64,000 bases of DNA. It comes from an uncultured Lachnospiraceae bacterium. Its GTDB lineage: Bacteria; Bacillota; Clostridia; Lachnospirales; Lachnospiraceae. The stretch is from NCBI GenBank assembly GCA_944383545.1, contig CALWPY010000003.1:1-64000 (forward strand), written 5' to 3'. The notes beneath the pieces are model-generated. The model made no database searches and had not been told where the DNA came from. It saw only the letters and a list, made by a program, of their open reading frames with translations. Below are positions 8,149 to 16,583 of this stretch, in pieces (positions within the stretch are counted from its first letter, which is position 1; each line of letters opens with the position of its first letter). The position numbers and the translations under genes are program-made.

Positions 8149-8721
8149 GTCAAATCCTGTTATGTATAAGTATGTATCGAGGTATAGACAAAACATTATA
8201 TTTTATGATGTAGGAAGGGTTGGAAAATGCATACTGATTGAAGGAGAAACGAGATATGCACAGCCAACGTCAAATACACCATAGGGGGCAGAAAAAAGTA
8301 TAGAAGACATGGGAGATATTAACGATACCGCCTATAAAGGGAATAGATATATTGATAACCATACCGGGAACTATGGACGTGCCTAACGGCATAATAATAG
8401 ATTTCCCTATAAAGCAGAGTGTTGGGAATAATATATTTATGTCGGAAGGGATAATAAAAATAATGATTTAAATGAAATATATAATTCTATAAAGGAATCG
8501 CCAAATTATCCAGAAGGATTTAATGCCAGGACCAATGGAACGAAAAGTAACAAAGTTAATAACCAACAATTATTGGAAAATTAAGAGAACTTGAATCTGG
8601 ACCATGGAAAAAATATATAAAGATGGATATGATATGTTTGGAAACAAGATTTCAATACATTATTTTCAGAGCCCATCTGGAAAAGTTTTTAATGTTAAAG
8701 TGAAGATAGGATGGAGTGATT
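8149..8721 (+). pseudogene. Rhs post-core, linker and toxin tip with several frameshifts
   Basis: The 5' part matches 2716-2990 (NPVMYKYVSRY...) with deletions and a stop. From 8310 the linker is intact (WEILTIPPIKGID, then IPGTMDVPNGIIIDFP). The toxin tip can be reassembled across two or three frameshifts: NDLNEIYNSIKESPNYPEGF, NQQLLEKLRELESGPWKKI, YKDGYDMFGNKISIHYF, SPSGKVFNVKVKIGWSD. The final stop (8719-8721) sits just before the DUF3969 gene, so that is its former partner. I cannot name the toxin family. Confidence 0.65.
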
Positions 8722-8727
8722 AAAAAT

Positions 8728-9060
8728 ATGGTAGTTAATAGCTTAAAGAATAATTTAGATAAAGTGGATGAAAAAATAATATTACTTACAATAATTGGTA
8801 GTGTAGAAGCTATCAAAAATGGTGGTATAACGATAGATGAAGCCGAAAAATTTATATTTTCTCCACATATGGAAAACAGATTAAAATCAAAAGGATGTAA
8901 TGAAGATATTATTGAACTTATTATGAAAGGTTGTGAGTTGGAGGATATTGTTTCTTTAATTCCACATTGCTTAAATGATGTTTTATCAGAAATAAAGCAG
9001 GAAGCTTTATTTCTGATAAAAGAATATAAAACATTTGATGAATCATTTTGGATTGAGTAA
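8728..9060 (+). CDS. DUF3969 family protein, probable immunity protein
   Basis: About 110 residues. LLTIIGSVEAIKNGGITIDE, EKFIFSPHMENRLK and GCELEDIVSLIP match the DUF3969 family as I recall it. Start choice is open: ATG 8728 has GGAG 11 bases before it, while GTG 8716 in the same frame would overlap the toxin stop. It follows a broken toxin tip, so the immunity gene has outlived its toxin. Confidence 0.72.
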   Translation: MVVNSLKNNLDKVDEKIILLTIIGSVEAIKNGGITIDEAEKFIFSPHMENRLKSKGCNEDIIELIMKGCELEDIVSLIPHCLNDVLSEIKQEALFLIKEYKTFDESFWIE

Positions 9061-9084
9061 TAATATAATTTACGACAGAAGAAA

Positions 9085-9380
9085 TATATACAGAATATGG
9101 AAGCACAAAATATTCATATGAAATTCTGGGAAGATTAACTAGTGCAGAAGATAAGGATGGAAACAAAACAGAATGTGTCTATAATGACGAAGTAAGACTT
9201 GTTTCAGTAATCGTAATAAAGAATGGAGTATGTAAACGACATAACGGGAAGCCTGACAATGTGGTACTCTATGAGATAACAGAGGGAAGTGTAATCACAT
9301 ATACATATGAACATGAGCTTATAAGAATGAACAGCGGTGAGGAGGGAATAAGGTATTACCTTAGCGACGCACATGATGGG
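9085..9380 (+). pseudogene. Decayed Rhs/YD core fragment
   Basis: Pieces of the YD core in shifting frames: YNDEVRLVSVIV, NDITGSLTMW..., YEITEGSVITYTYEHELI, NSGEEGIRYYLSDAH. They match 2180-2450 with small deletions. Similarity ends near 9375. Confidence 0.7.
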
Positions 9381-9549
9381 TATAGAGATATCAACTTTTC
9401 TTTGGATTCCCCCGGTTTGGAAATACCATTGTGTTTTGGCAGCATCCCAGTTGCGCACCGCTTCCCATACTTACAACTCACTTTTAAGTCTGTCAATGAA
9501 ATGAGGTATTTGTATTTGATTGCCTGTTTATGGATTAAGAGGCCCTAGT
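9381..9549 (+). other. Unexplained, more GC-rich insert after a YD-core breakpoint
   Basis: About 170 bases with clearly higher GC than the surrounding island and no similarity to the Rhs pieces that I can see. Both strands have short open frames (plus: DSPGLEIPLCFGSIPVAH; minus: WDAAKTQWYFQTGGIQ). It may be a scrap of an insertion sequence. No inverted repeats recognised. The following 120 bases hold nothing I can identify. Confidence 0.3.
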
Positions 9550-9669
9550 GGATAAAACGAATATAACGTAACAATGGAATAAATAAGGACGGTGTATGAC
9601 GTGAATAATGGCATATATAAATTGAATAATGGTTAATAAATAAAGCCTGGGAGGTAAATTAATATAATT

Positions 9670-9903
9670 ATGAAATTTTATGGATATAAAAAAGACGGTG
9701 ATGAATTATTAGAATTAGAAGAAGTGACATTGCAATGTAGTGTTAATGAGTTAGAGGATATTATAGGGTTTTTAATAGAGACAAAGAAAAAGCATAGCTC
9801 AGTAATGGATAAAACAGATATTTGCCATTCACATTTTAAAGACTGGTCAGAATCATATAATAAATCAAATCCAGATTTTATAATCGTATCCAAATTTAAA
9901 TGA
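9670..9903 (+). CDS. Small immunity-type protein, possibly Imm32
   Basis: 77 residues: MKFYGYKKDGDELLELEEVT, then NELEDIIGFLIETKKKH, a CHSHFKDW motif and a C-terminal DFIIVSKF strand. The EVT / hydrophobic helix / H.H.DW / D.IIV layout resembles the Imm32 family as I remember it, held tentatively. GGGAGG lies 15 bases upstream, which is long. No toxin piece is attached upstream. Confidence 0.62.
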   Translation: MKFYGYKKDGDELLELEEVTLQCSVNELEDIIGFLIETKKKHSSVMDKTDICHSHFKDWSESYNKSNPDFIIVSKFK

Positions 9904-10080
9904 ATTGTTTAAAAAAGGCAACCGTAATCCATTAAGAAAAGCCAAAAAGCTTTTACGGATAAATGAAAAATCTAATTTCCCAACTATGCTGGGGAGAATA
10001 GTGTAAGTGGAAACGGTACGGATTTAATAAAAAGCCTCCTATGTTAAAATGAGAATGGTGTCATAAGCCAAACTCAAAAA

Positions 10081-10226
10081 ATGGTAGCTCTGGAAAATGG
10101 CATTCATATAAGGTTTTTAACACAGCAATAGAAGTTGTGACTGATGTTTATAAACAGATCTTAGAAGATGGATCGATTTCTAATACAGAATATAACAAAT
10201 TAATAAAAATGATTGGTATTAATGTA
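10081..10226 (+). pseudogene. Second, decayed copy of the end of the 980-1411 toxin
   Basis: Matches 1268-1411 at most positions (GSSGKWHSYKV, then DVYKQILEDGSISNTEYN), with a frameshift before the stop and no upstream toxin or linker. Together with the immunity copy at 10239 it shows that the cassette was duplicated about 8.8 kb away. The 150 bases before it (9930-10080) are AT-rich debris. Confidence 0.7.
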
Positions 10227-10238
10227 TAAGGAGAGATA

Positions 10239-10772
10239 ATGCAACTTATAGGAAATAAAAAAACATTTGGTATTGAATTAGGAAAAGATATGTCAGCGTA
10301 TCAATTATCTGTATATGTTCAAGGAAAAGATATTCTGCAATATGAAAAAGGAGGAGAGATATATACATATAGATGGAAAGAATGTCAAGATATCATTGAA
10401 TGGATACATGAAAATATGAAATATATATTAAGTGATGATAAATTTCCACTATCAATATCAGCTGCTTCCTCAGCAGAAAAATGTGAGGTTAGTTTTAAGT
10501 TAGATATAGATAATATTGAGAAATATGAAATTTTGCAAGAATGGATGTTTAGACATTCTTGGTTTTCAGCTCGGGCAGGCTCATATTTAGCAGATATATA
10601 CTTTGTAAGAAATAATAATATGATAGAAATATCGTGGGATAATACAAATACATTTAAAGAAGATGGAATATGATTTATTTTTCCGAAATGTAGATATGAA
10701 TTAGATATGAATGTGTTTGAAGAAATAATGAAAGAGTTATGTATGTTATATAAGTATTATAACAGAAAATAA
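10239..10772 (+). pseudogene. Second copy of the 1428-1952 immunity gene, nonsense codon
   Basis: Residues 1-144 are almost identical to the gene at 1428. At 10671 an AGA (Arg) codon of the other copy is TGA, ending the frame; the rest is still readable to a TAA at 10770-10772, with a slightly different tail. The ribosome site (AAGGAGAG) is kept. A 144-residue truncated product is possible, but loss of function is the simpler reading. Confidence 0.75.
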
Positions 10773-10795
10773 AGTTAATATAAATGAGGAATAAA

Positions 10796-11386
10796 ATGTT
10801 GGATATTAATAGCTGCATAAATAAATACTATGCACCAGAAAGTAAAAAAGGCAGCGATATATATTTAGAAAAACAAAAAATGCGAGAACAGAAAATTCAA
10901 GAAAAAGACGGAAGTGAAATATTAAAGTTGCTAAAAAACATATCCAAGGATTATGCAGTAGTGGATTTTACGGATGAAGAAGCCTGTTGTTATGAATATT
11001 TTATATTGCTGCACAAGAATCAGGATATACTTGATAATGATACTGAACTAATGAAAGCATTAAATGGTTTAAGATATGATTTAAAAATATTTATAAGTAT
11101 CTTAGACAAATATTATTATATGTTTATTGAAGAAATTACATATGATGAAACTAATGTTTTATGGAGTTTTGATATTAAAAATTTGGATAAGAGATATATA
11201 AATCAAGATGTTGATACGTTGATAAAAAACATAGATACAGCTCTAAGATATAGAGGTTATTTGAAATTATATTATGAAGATGTAATACGGCATATTTCAG
11301 ATATAGAAGTTACATATAAAGAAATACAGGATGTACTTGTTTTTGATCTTTTGTTTACTGATTTGGTGACAGTTATTAAAAGCTGA
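10796..11386 (+). CDS. Hypothetical protein, likely immunity
   Basis: 196 residues from ATG 10796, with GAGGA five bases before it; the ATG at 10784 overlaps that site and is rejected. Acidic, with a predicted helical N-terminal half (YLEKQKMREQKIQEKDGSE) and several Tyr-rich strands. No family recognised. It follows the broken immunity copy at 10239 by only 23 bases. Confidence 0.62.
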   Translation: MLDINSCINKYYAPESKKGSDIYLEKQKMREQKIQEKDGSEILKLLKNISKDYAVVDFTDEEACCYEYFILLHKNQDILDNDTELMKALNGLRYDLKIFISILDKYYYMFIEEITYDETNVLWSFDIKNLDKRYINQDVDTLIKNIDTALRYRGYLKLYYEDVIRHISDIEVTYKEIQDVLVFDLLFTDLVTVIKS

Positions 11387-11417
11387 CCGCGATTTGCGTT
11401 TGATTCAGATTAAATTC

Positions 11418-11507
11418 AGTAATTACAAATGAGTGGGTTTATTAGATAGTAATCGTTTATTCTTATCCTAAATCTTTGAATAATGGAGACTATATTCAAA
11501 AAAATAG
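11418..11507 (+). pseudogene. Remnant of the end of the 2728-3495 toxin
   Basis: VITNEWV and VIVYSYPKSLNNGDYIQK correspond to VITNEWG and VTVYSYPKFLNKGNYIPK in the intact copy. Only the last ~30 codons remain, with a stop and a frame change. The following gene is not the cognate immunity gene, so cassettes have been shuffled. Confidence 0.65.
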
Positions 11508-11526
11508 AATAAGGAGTAATAGAAAA

Positions 11527-12072
11527 ATGAATAATTTAACTTTAGAATTGTTAAAACATAAAAATATTGTTTTAGAAGACGGATTAAGCGATGAAGAATT
11601 TAAACATATAAAATCAATTTATAATATAGAATTTCCAACACCATTAAAAGATTTTTACGAAAATATTTTACCTGTTTCAAAAGGGTTTTATAATTGGAGA
11701 GATTTTAATGAAAAGAATGTAGAATTTATAAAAAAATGTATGGAATTTCCAATTAAAAATATTTGTAACATGACAAATGAAGTAGATTGGTGTGATGAAT
11801 GGGGTATAGAACCAGAAGATGAAAAAGTGCGGGATGAAGAAATCAAAAATAAAGCATTAAATGCTCCAAAATTGATACCAATATACTCGCATCGTTATAT
11901 GCCATTAGGGAAATTTGATGGTTATCCCATACTTTCAATTTGCGGAGTGGATATAATATATTATGGGAAAGATATTGATGATTATATGAGAATTGAATTT
12001 GGAGATAAGAAGCAGTATGAATTAGATTGCAAATTTATACAGAAAATCCCATTTTGGACAGACCTGATGTAA
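11527..12072 (+). CDS. SMI1/KNR4 (SUKH) family immunity protein
   Basis: 181 residues from ATG 11527, with AAGGAG ten bases before. The SUKH signature is visible: GLSDEEFKHIKSIYNIEFPT, PLKDFYENILPVS.GFYNWRD, and a later MPLGKFDGYPILSICGVDII block. SUKH proteins are widespread immunity proteins against nuclease-type polymorphic toxins. The remnant just upstream belongs to a different toxin (its immunity gene is at 3507), so the partner is not known. Confidence 0.8.
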   Translation: MNNLTLELLKHKNIVLEDGLSDEEFKHIKSIYNIEFPTPLKDFYENILPVSKGFYNWRDFNEKNVEFIKKCMEFPIKNICNMTNEVDWCDEWGIEPEDEKVRDEEIKNKALNAPKLIPIYSHRYMPLGKFDGYPILSICGVDIIYYGKDIDDYMRIEFGDKKQYELDCKFIQKIPFWTDLM

Positions 12073-12182
12073 TACTCATATAAATATAATTTTTAAATTA
12101 ATCAGGCGACATATAGTTGTATTATATCATAAGAATAATCGATAAAAAAATAAATATTTGATCGTATATTAGGAGTATTTAT

Positions 12183-12476
12183 ATGAACATATGTTGTAAT
12201 ATGATGAGTAATTTTATTTGCATAGATAAAAATAATGCAGATCCAGATAATATAATTATTTATTCTTCAAAATTTGACGAATATGGAATTCCAATTAATG
12301 ATGGAGGAACATCATATATAGTAATTTCATATTGTCCTTGGTGTGGCAAAAAATTGCCTGATTCTAAAAGAAATAAATGGTTTGAGGATATTGAGAAAAT
12401 GGGAATTGATGATCCTTTTTGTGATAATATTCCAGATGAATATAAAACGGATTTGTGGTGGAAAAATAACGATTAA
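12183..12476 (+). CDS. DUF6980-like small zinc-ribbon protein
   Basis: 97 residues. CPWCGKKLPDSKRNKWFEDI, with a second Cys pair in the N-terminal CC, followed by IPDEYKTDLWW, matches the DUF6980 pattern as I know it. Probably binds zinc. AGGAG lies nine bases before the ATG. Members are often found near immunity genes; a direct immunity role is inference. Confidence 0.7.
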   Translation: MNICCNMMSNFICIDKNNADPDNIIIYSSKFDEYGIPINDGGTSYIVISYCPWCGKKLPDSKRNKWFEDIEKMGIDDPFCDNIPDEYKTDLWWKNND

Positions 12477-12555
12477 GCCCATCAAAATTAAAACAGAAAA
12501 GCTTATAAAATGGAATGGCATATTCATCTGACTTATATATCAGGAGAAAATTAGA

Positions 12556-13107
12556 ATGAAAAAATTGCATTATAACGGTTATATTGTTCAAAGAAAGATT
12601 GATTATGAATATAAGGGTGTAGATGGCGATAATTGGTATCTGAACTATTGTAGCAATAACTCTTTTTTTCAGGAATTTTGTGACGAAAATATATATAAAT
12701 CCTGGTACGATTTGGATTATGTTGATTGTTGTTCAGATAAATCTTATGTTAAACAATGTATTAATGAGTCAAAAAAATTAGGAATAGATTACAGAATTCT
12801 ATTGTGTGCCACCTGTAGAAATTTGCCCAAATTGGAAAAATTAGAATTAGGTAAAATTGGAGAAGTCATAGGTTATGATTATGCATATTCTGGTGGAAGC
12901 TATTATTCTTGTATATTAAATGATATAATATCCGGGAGAATTGAAGAATTTAAAGATATTTCATTAAATAAATATGGATTGTTTAATACATATGAAGAAG
13001 CTGAGAAGTTCAGTCAATTACGGAATTCTCTGTTGGTTAAAGATATTAATTATGTATTTGAACGAGGAGACTTTATTATATACGAAATTACTGAAGTTAT
13101 CGTTTAA
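12556..13107 (+). CDS. Hypothetical protein, likely immunity
   Basis: 183 residues, Cys- and Tyr-rich (DYVDCCSDKSYVKQC; LLCATCRNLPKL). The block IGEVIGYDYAYSGGSYYSC and the ending SLNKYGLFNTYEEAEKF look like conserved strands, but I do not recognise the family. AGGAG precedes the ATG. No toxin piece directly upstream. Confidence 0.62.
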   Translation: MKKLHYNGYIVQRKIDYEYKGVDGDNWYLNYCSNNSFFQEFCDENIYKSWYDLDYVDCCSDKSYVKQCINESKKLGIDYRILLCATCRNLPKLEKLELGKIGEVIGYDYAYSGGSYYSCILNDIISGRIEEFKDISLNKYGLFNTYEEAEKFSQLRNSLLVKDINYVFERGDFIIYEITEVIV

Positions 13108-13114
13108 ATAGGCT

Positions 13115-13311
13115 GAGCATCCTTGAAGACGATAAGGGAGCTATAACGGACATCTATCTTTATGTAGTATACAGAAGGGGACAATGTAGTAATTGTAAAA
13201 AGTGGAGGGAGTTCTTCAGACCCGGGACTGCCTGTAACTCATAAAGATATTATAAATGGAATTATGCAACCAGGCGGAGGGACTTTTCCACCTGCGATAC
13301 AATTACGTTAA
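13115..13311 (+). pseudogene. YD-core scrap fused to the end of a toxin tip
   Basis: The first ~55 bases match the core (LEDDKGAITDIYLY, compare 4537-4571). From 13168 an open frame of 47 codons reads EGDNVVIVKSGGSSSDPG, LPVTHKDIINGIMQPGGG, TFPPAIQLR and stop. This is probably the end of a toxin tip; the stop is three bases before the next gene. The linker and most of the toxin are missing. Confidence 0.55.
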
Positions 13312-13314
13312 AAA

Positions 13315-13989
13315 ATGAAGGTTATAGAAAAAAAACAAATTAGCAATTTATATAACAGCGATGTAAAATGGTATTTATTTGAAGAAACATTGTGGATTAC
13401 AAAATATAGTGATTATTCAGACGTTGAAAAAAGTATTTTGAAATCTAAAGGAAGTTTTAATTGGTTGTATGAAATCAATGATACTGTATTATTTAATAAT
13501 GAGGGAGAGTTTGAAACAGCTATTATTAACTTGGTAGGAAAAATAAAGATTGGTTTATTTGAAAAATATACTAATATTATTAAAACAGGAAATAAAGGAA
13601 ATTTATTTTTAACCGAAAAAAATAATAGTAATTTTAAATTTGTATCGCCTGTTATTTATGATGAAAACGAAGATGTTTTATTTTCATTTCCGGTTGATTT
13701 TGAAAAACAAAAACATTCGATAGTATTTATAGTTGATGATTTGGGATTTGTTATAATAGGGAATCAACTTGAGGGGTGGATTTTAAGAAAGGCAAGCGAA
13801 CATATCTATATAGCTGAAAAAAATAATAAAGAAATTACTCCGCATATTTTAGCAAGATACTTGAATTCTTTAAAATTGTGGGAGGAAAATGAAGATGCAA
13901 CGGAATTAAAAAAGATGCTGGAAGAAAGTAAAGTATGGAAGGGAGAATTTGGTCAAGCTCTTGAAGAATGTATAATAAATCTATTATGA
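13315..13989 (+). CDS. Probable immunity protein
   Basis: 224 residues, one of the larger genes in the island. It starts three bases after a toxin-tip stop, with no clear ribosome site, which suggests translational coupling with the lost toxin. Visible features are an N-terminal WYLFEETLWITKYSDYSD, a central strand SIVFIVDDLGFVIIG and a helical acidic end. No family recognised. Confidence 0.62.
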   Translation: MKVIEKKQISNLYNSDVKWYLFEETLWITKYSDYSDVEKSILKSKGSFNWLYEINDTVLFNNEGEFETAIINLVGKIKIGLFEKYTNIIKTGNKGNLFLTEKNNSNFKFVSPVIYDENEDVLFSFPVDFEKQKHSIVFIVDDLGFVIIGNQLEGWILRKASEHIYIAEKNNKEITPHILARYLNSLKLWEENEDATELKKMLEESKVWKGEFGQALEECIINLL

Positions 13990-14011
13990 CTGTATATGTA
14001 ATCAATGCTGC

Positions 14012-14262
14012 TTTTTCAGATTTTTATCCGATAGAGTTCGTCATAAGTGCATCTTTCTCGGCGGAAGATCACAGCTTCTCAGAACTTTATGTAGTGGATG
14101 CAGACACCACAGGACTTATATATAAACGAAGTAATACTTGATGAAAGTACCCTTGAGCCGTTTGATTCACAGAAATTCAGGCTGATAAGGGCTGATGGAA
14201 CTGAATTTGTATTTAAGCTCACCGACGGAAAAATAAAATATACACCTAAGATGAATTCCTAA
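14012..14262 (+). pseudogene. Remnant of another part of an Rhs-type or surface protein
   Basis: Two adjoining frames read FYPIEFVISASFSAEDHSF, LYVVDADTTGLIY, then VILDESTLEPFDSQKFRLI, ADGTEFVFKLTDGKIKY. Codon use and GC are like the Rhs core, not like the immunity genes, so this is probably a piece of an Rhs N-terminal region not otherwise present in the window. Broken by a frameshift near 14125. Confidence 0.4.
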
Positions 14263-14288
14263 AGGATAAAAATATTAGGAGAATGATA

Positions 14289-14786
14289 ATGATAATTAAT
14301 TGGATTACAAATAGCAAAATGGAAGAATTGCTAAAAAGCATATCTGTTTCATCGGATGAAGAAGGATTAAAAATGAATTTTGGACAATTAAATAAGCTTT
14401 TGTTTCCTCCATTTAAACGAGTAAACGATTGTGTAATTATTTCTGAAAAATCTGTTGATAAGTTGGAAGCAACTTTTGATAAAGCGATAGAATTTTACAT
14501 GGATAAGACAGGATATGAAGCAAGTAATACAGAAACTCGTATAAATTGTTATTTTGAAAATAATATTTCTATGAAACTTGGAACTAAAATTGCTTTAATA
14601 GTATTGGAGGTATGGATAATACAATTAAAAAAAATGGAGCCTGAATCGGATTTTTGTATGATTATGTCTTGCGACGAAGAAAGTGTTGAGATAAGATTTC
14701 ATAAAATACATAAGGGGGAAATAATGTGGTTGGATGAAAACCTTGATAATTACAAGGACGGAGCGATAGGATATGCAATTGTTTAA
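14289..14786 (+). CDS. Hypothetical protein, likely immunity
   Basis: 165 residues. The start at 14289 is preferred over 14283 because AGGAG (14277-14281) is seven bases before it. The centre (FEKAIEFY-like helix, NCYFENNISMKLGTKIAL) and the C-terminal half (CMIMSCDEESVEIRFHKIH, then MWLDENLDNYKDGAIGYAIV) look like alternating strands and helices. No family recognised. Confidence 0.62.
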   Translation: MIINWITNSKMEELLKSISVSSDEEGLKMNFGQLNKLLFPPFKRVNDCVIISEKSVDKLEATFDKAIEFYMDKTGYEASNTETRINCYFENNISMKLGTKIALIVLEVWIIQLKKMEPESDFCMIMSCDEESVEIRFHKIHKGEIMWLDENLDNYKDGAIGYAIV

Positions 14787-14941
14787 TGAAATATTGGAAA
14801 TTTATCAAATTAGTCGCAAGACAAAGTCGAACTAAGCTTTAGGGATTTGATGACAGAAATCAAACAGTCTTTAACCTGCATATGTTTTGAAGTTATTGCA
14901 GTAAATATTACAATTTTCAAATTTGCGATAATAGTTCTAAC

Positions 14942-14957
14942 TTGACAGTATTGTCAA
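14942..14957. promoter_or_regulatory. Palindrome TTGACA-N4-TGTCAA before the Imm53 gene
   Basis: A perfect 6+6 inverted repeat whose left arm is also a consensus -35 hexamer. It lies 26 bases before the GTG at 14983. It could be an operator or just part of a promoter; no good -10 lies at the right distance before the gene. Confidence 0.25.
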
Positions 14958-14982
14958 ATTCAGAATAAGGAGGCCTGAGGAA

Positions 14983-15312
14983 GTGAGTGAAATAGAATGG
15001 TTACAAAAATGGTATCATCAAAATTGCAATGGGGAATGGGAACATTCATATGGAATTGAAATAGGTACATTAGATAATCCTGGCTGGTATGTTAACATTG
15101 ACTTAAATGAAACTCAATATGAAAATTTACAAATGGATGAAGTTATGCAAGAAAAAGGGGATAATGACTGGATTAGATGTGTTATATCTGATGGAGTTTT
15201 TAGGGGTGCCGGAGATAGTTTAAAATATAAGGAAATTTTGCAAATATTTAAAAATGTTATTGAAAAAGAGAAGCAATCTAATACCAAAAAACACACATAT
15301 GATGAAACGTGA
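14983..15312 (+). CDS. Imm53 family immunity protein
   Basis: 109 residues with the whole Imm53 signature: IEWLQKWYHQNCNGEWEHSY, GIEIGTLDNPGWYVNIDL, NDWIRCVISDGVFRGAGD, and a final helix EILQIFKNVIE. GTG start with AAGGAGG eight bases upstream. Imm53 proteins neutralise toxins delivered by contact-dependent or secreted polymorphic systems; the target here is unknown, since no toxin piece lies upstream. The 110 bases after it contain a short open frame without start (KVNDCEKTSNNIVVWLIKN), perhaps another remnant. Confidence 0.85.
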   Translation: MSEIEWLQKWYHQNCNGEWEHSYGIEIGTLDNPGWYVNIDLNETQYENLQMDEVMQEKGDNDWIRCVISDGVFRGAGDSLKYKEILQIFKNVIEKEKQSNTKKHTYDET

Positions 15313-15422
15313 GATCTTATCAAGGTAAATGACTGTGAAAAAACATCCAATAACATAGTTGTTTGGCTTATTAAAAATAATAGTGATATTGTTTTAACTG
15401 ATGAATTACAAAGGAGGATTGT

Positions 15423-15848
15423 ATGGCATTAATTCATGAGTTTGAAGTAATTGAAAAAAATAGTGATATAAATTTTGTTGATGAAAGTGTAAATTCAGTG
15501 TTAATTTCAGATGACTTGATTTTGTATATTACTGATTCATTATATTGGATAGAAACTTACTGGAATGGGAATATGAATAAGAAAAAGAATGGGTTGAGTT
15601 ATTATGGTTACACTAAAATAGAAGGAGAAAATTTGGAAAAATTAAAGCATATTTTGGATGCGTGGATTGAATTGTTTAACGTGGCTCCAGATTGTGTAGC
15701 TTTGAAAGGAAATTTTTTATTAGATGAAGATAAATATGAGAAAAATTATTTTAAAAAAACTGATTTATTGGATCAGTTAGGTGCCTTAAGGAATATTTGT
15801 GTATATGCAATGGATAATAATATGAGTATTCTACATAATGGAATTTAA
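15423..15848 (+). CDS. Hypothetical protein, likely immunity
   Basis: 141 residues with a strong ribosome site (AAAGGAGG). A Trp/Tyr-rich centre (SLYWIETYWNGN), then a helix (ENLEKLKHILDAWIELF) and a C-terminal AMDNNMSILHNGI. No family recognised. The 187 bases that follow hold no gene I can support. Confidence 0.62.
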   Translation: MALIHEFEVIEKNSDINFVDESVNSVLISDDLILYITDSLYWIETYWNGNMNKKKNGLSYYGYTKIEGENLEKLKHILDAWIELFNVAPDCVALKGNFLLDEDKYEKNYFKKTDLLDQLGALRNICVYAMDNNMSILHNGI

Positions 15849-16035
15849 TTTCCTGTTAGTTCAAATTATATTATTAGTTAATACCGAAATGGGGTTTGGC
15901 ATTAGAGTAGCTCAACGAATCAGGGACATAATTCTTTAATTGGGGCTTTTTTACCAAATGATATTAAAATATTTAATTTATTAGTAGTATATCTGATAGA
16001 GATAATTCAGAGCGATACTCGGAGAAAGGAATGTA

Positions 16036-16455
16036 ATGAGAGAATGTATATTTTGCCATAAAGAACAGATTATTACAGATTTTGTGTATGAGGATGAGTT
16101 TGTAATGGCGTTTATGGATATGGAGCCTATTAATGAAGGACATATATTATTGGTTACGAAACAACATTATTTGGATGTGGATGAAATCCCAGATGAATTA
16201 GTGGCACATTTGATGCTTGTGTCAAAGAAGATAGTAAAGGCATTAAAAGAAATATATCATCCGATTGGTTACAGCATTATGCAAAATGGCGGTGAATTCA
16301 ATGATATTGGACACTATCATATGCATATTTTTCCAAGATATGCTGGAGACGGATTTGGATGGACTTTTGGTATTAAAGAAAGAAATGTAAATGCAGAAAT
16401 AGCAGAGCGAATAAGAAAGCAGTTGGAAAAAGAGTGTAGGGAACACGAAGAATAA
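16036..16455 (+). CDS. HIT family hydrolase
   Basis: 139 residues with the histidine-triad motif HYHMHIFP near residues 95-102, the upstream NGGEFNDIGHYH block and an N-terminal CIFC pair typical of zinc-binding HIT proteins (Hint/Fhit-like nucleotide hydrolases or transferases, which act on nucleoside phosphoramidates or dinucleotides). AGAAAGGA precedes the ATG. It is the only enzyme of clear house-keeping type among the immunity genes. It may be a passenger, or may act on an adenylylated or nucleotide product of a toxin; the latter is only a guess. Confidence 0.88.
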   Translation: MRECIFCHKEQIITDFVYEDEFVMAFMDMEPINEGHILLVTKQHYLDVDEIPDELVAHLMLVSKKIVKALKEIYHPIGYSIMQNGGEFNDIGHYHMHIFPRYAGDGFGWTFGIKERNVNAEIAERIRKQLEKECREHEE

Positions 16456-16583
16456 ATTGATTTATATAAATGAAAAAGAGAAACTAGAAAATATTATTGG
16501 ATATTTAGATAATTGAGCAGAGACTATCATGATTCGCCAGATGGTCCATCATATGTAAAATAAAATACAAAGAGGATAATTGA

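Noticed and set aside
9261..9548. 95-codon frame at the third YD-core fragment
   Set aside because: It joins a broken core piece to an unrelated GC-richer scrap; no ribosome site and no toxin or linker.
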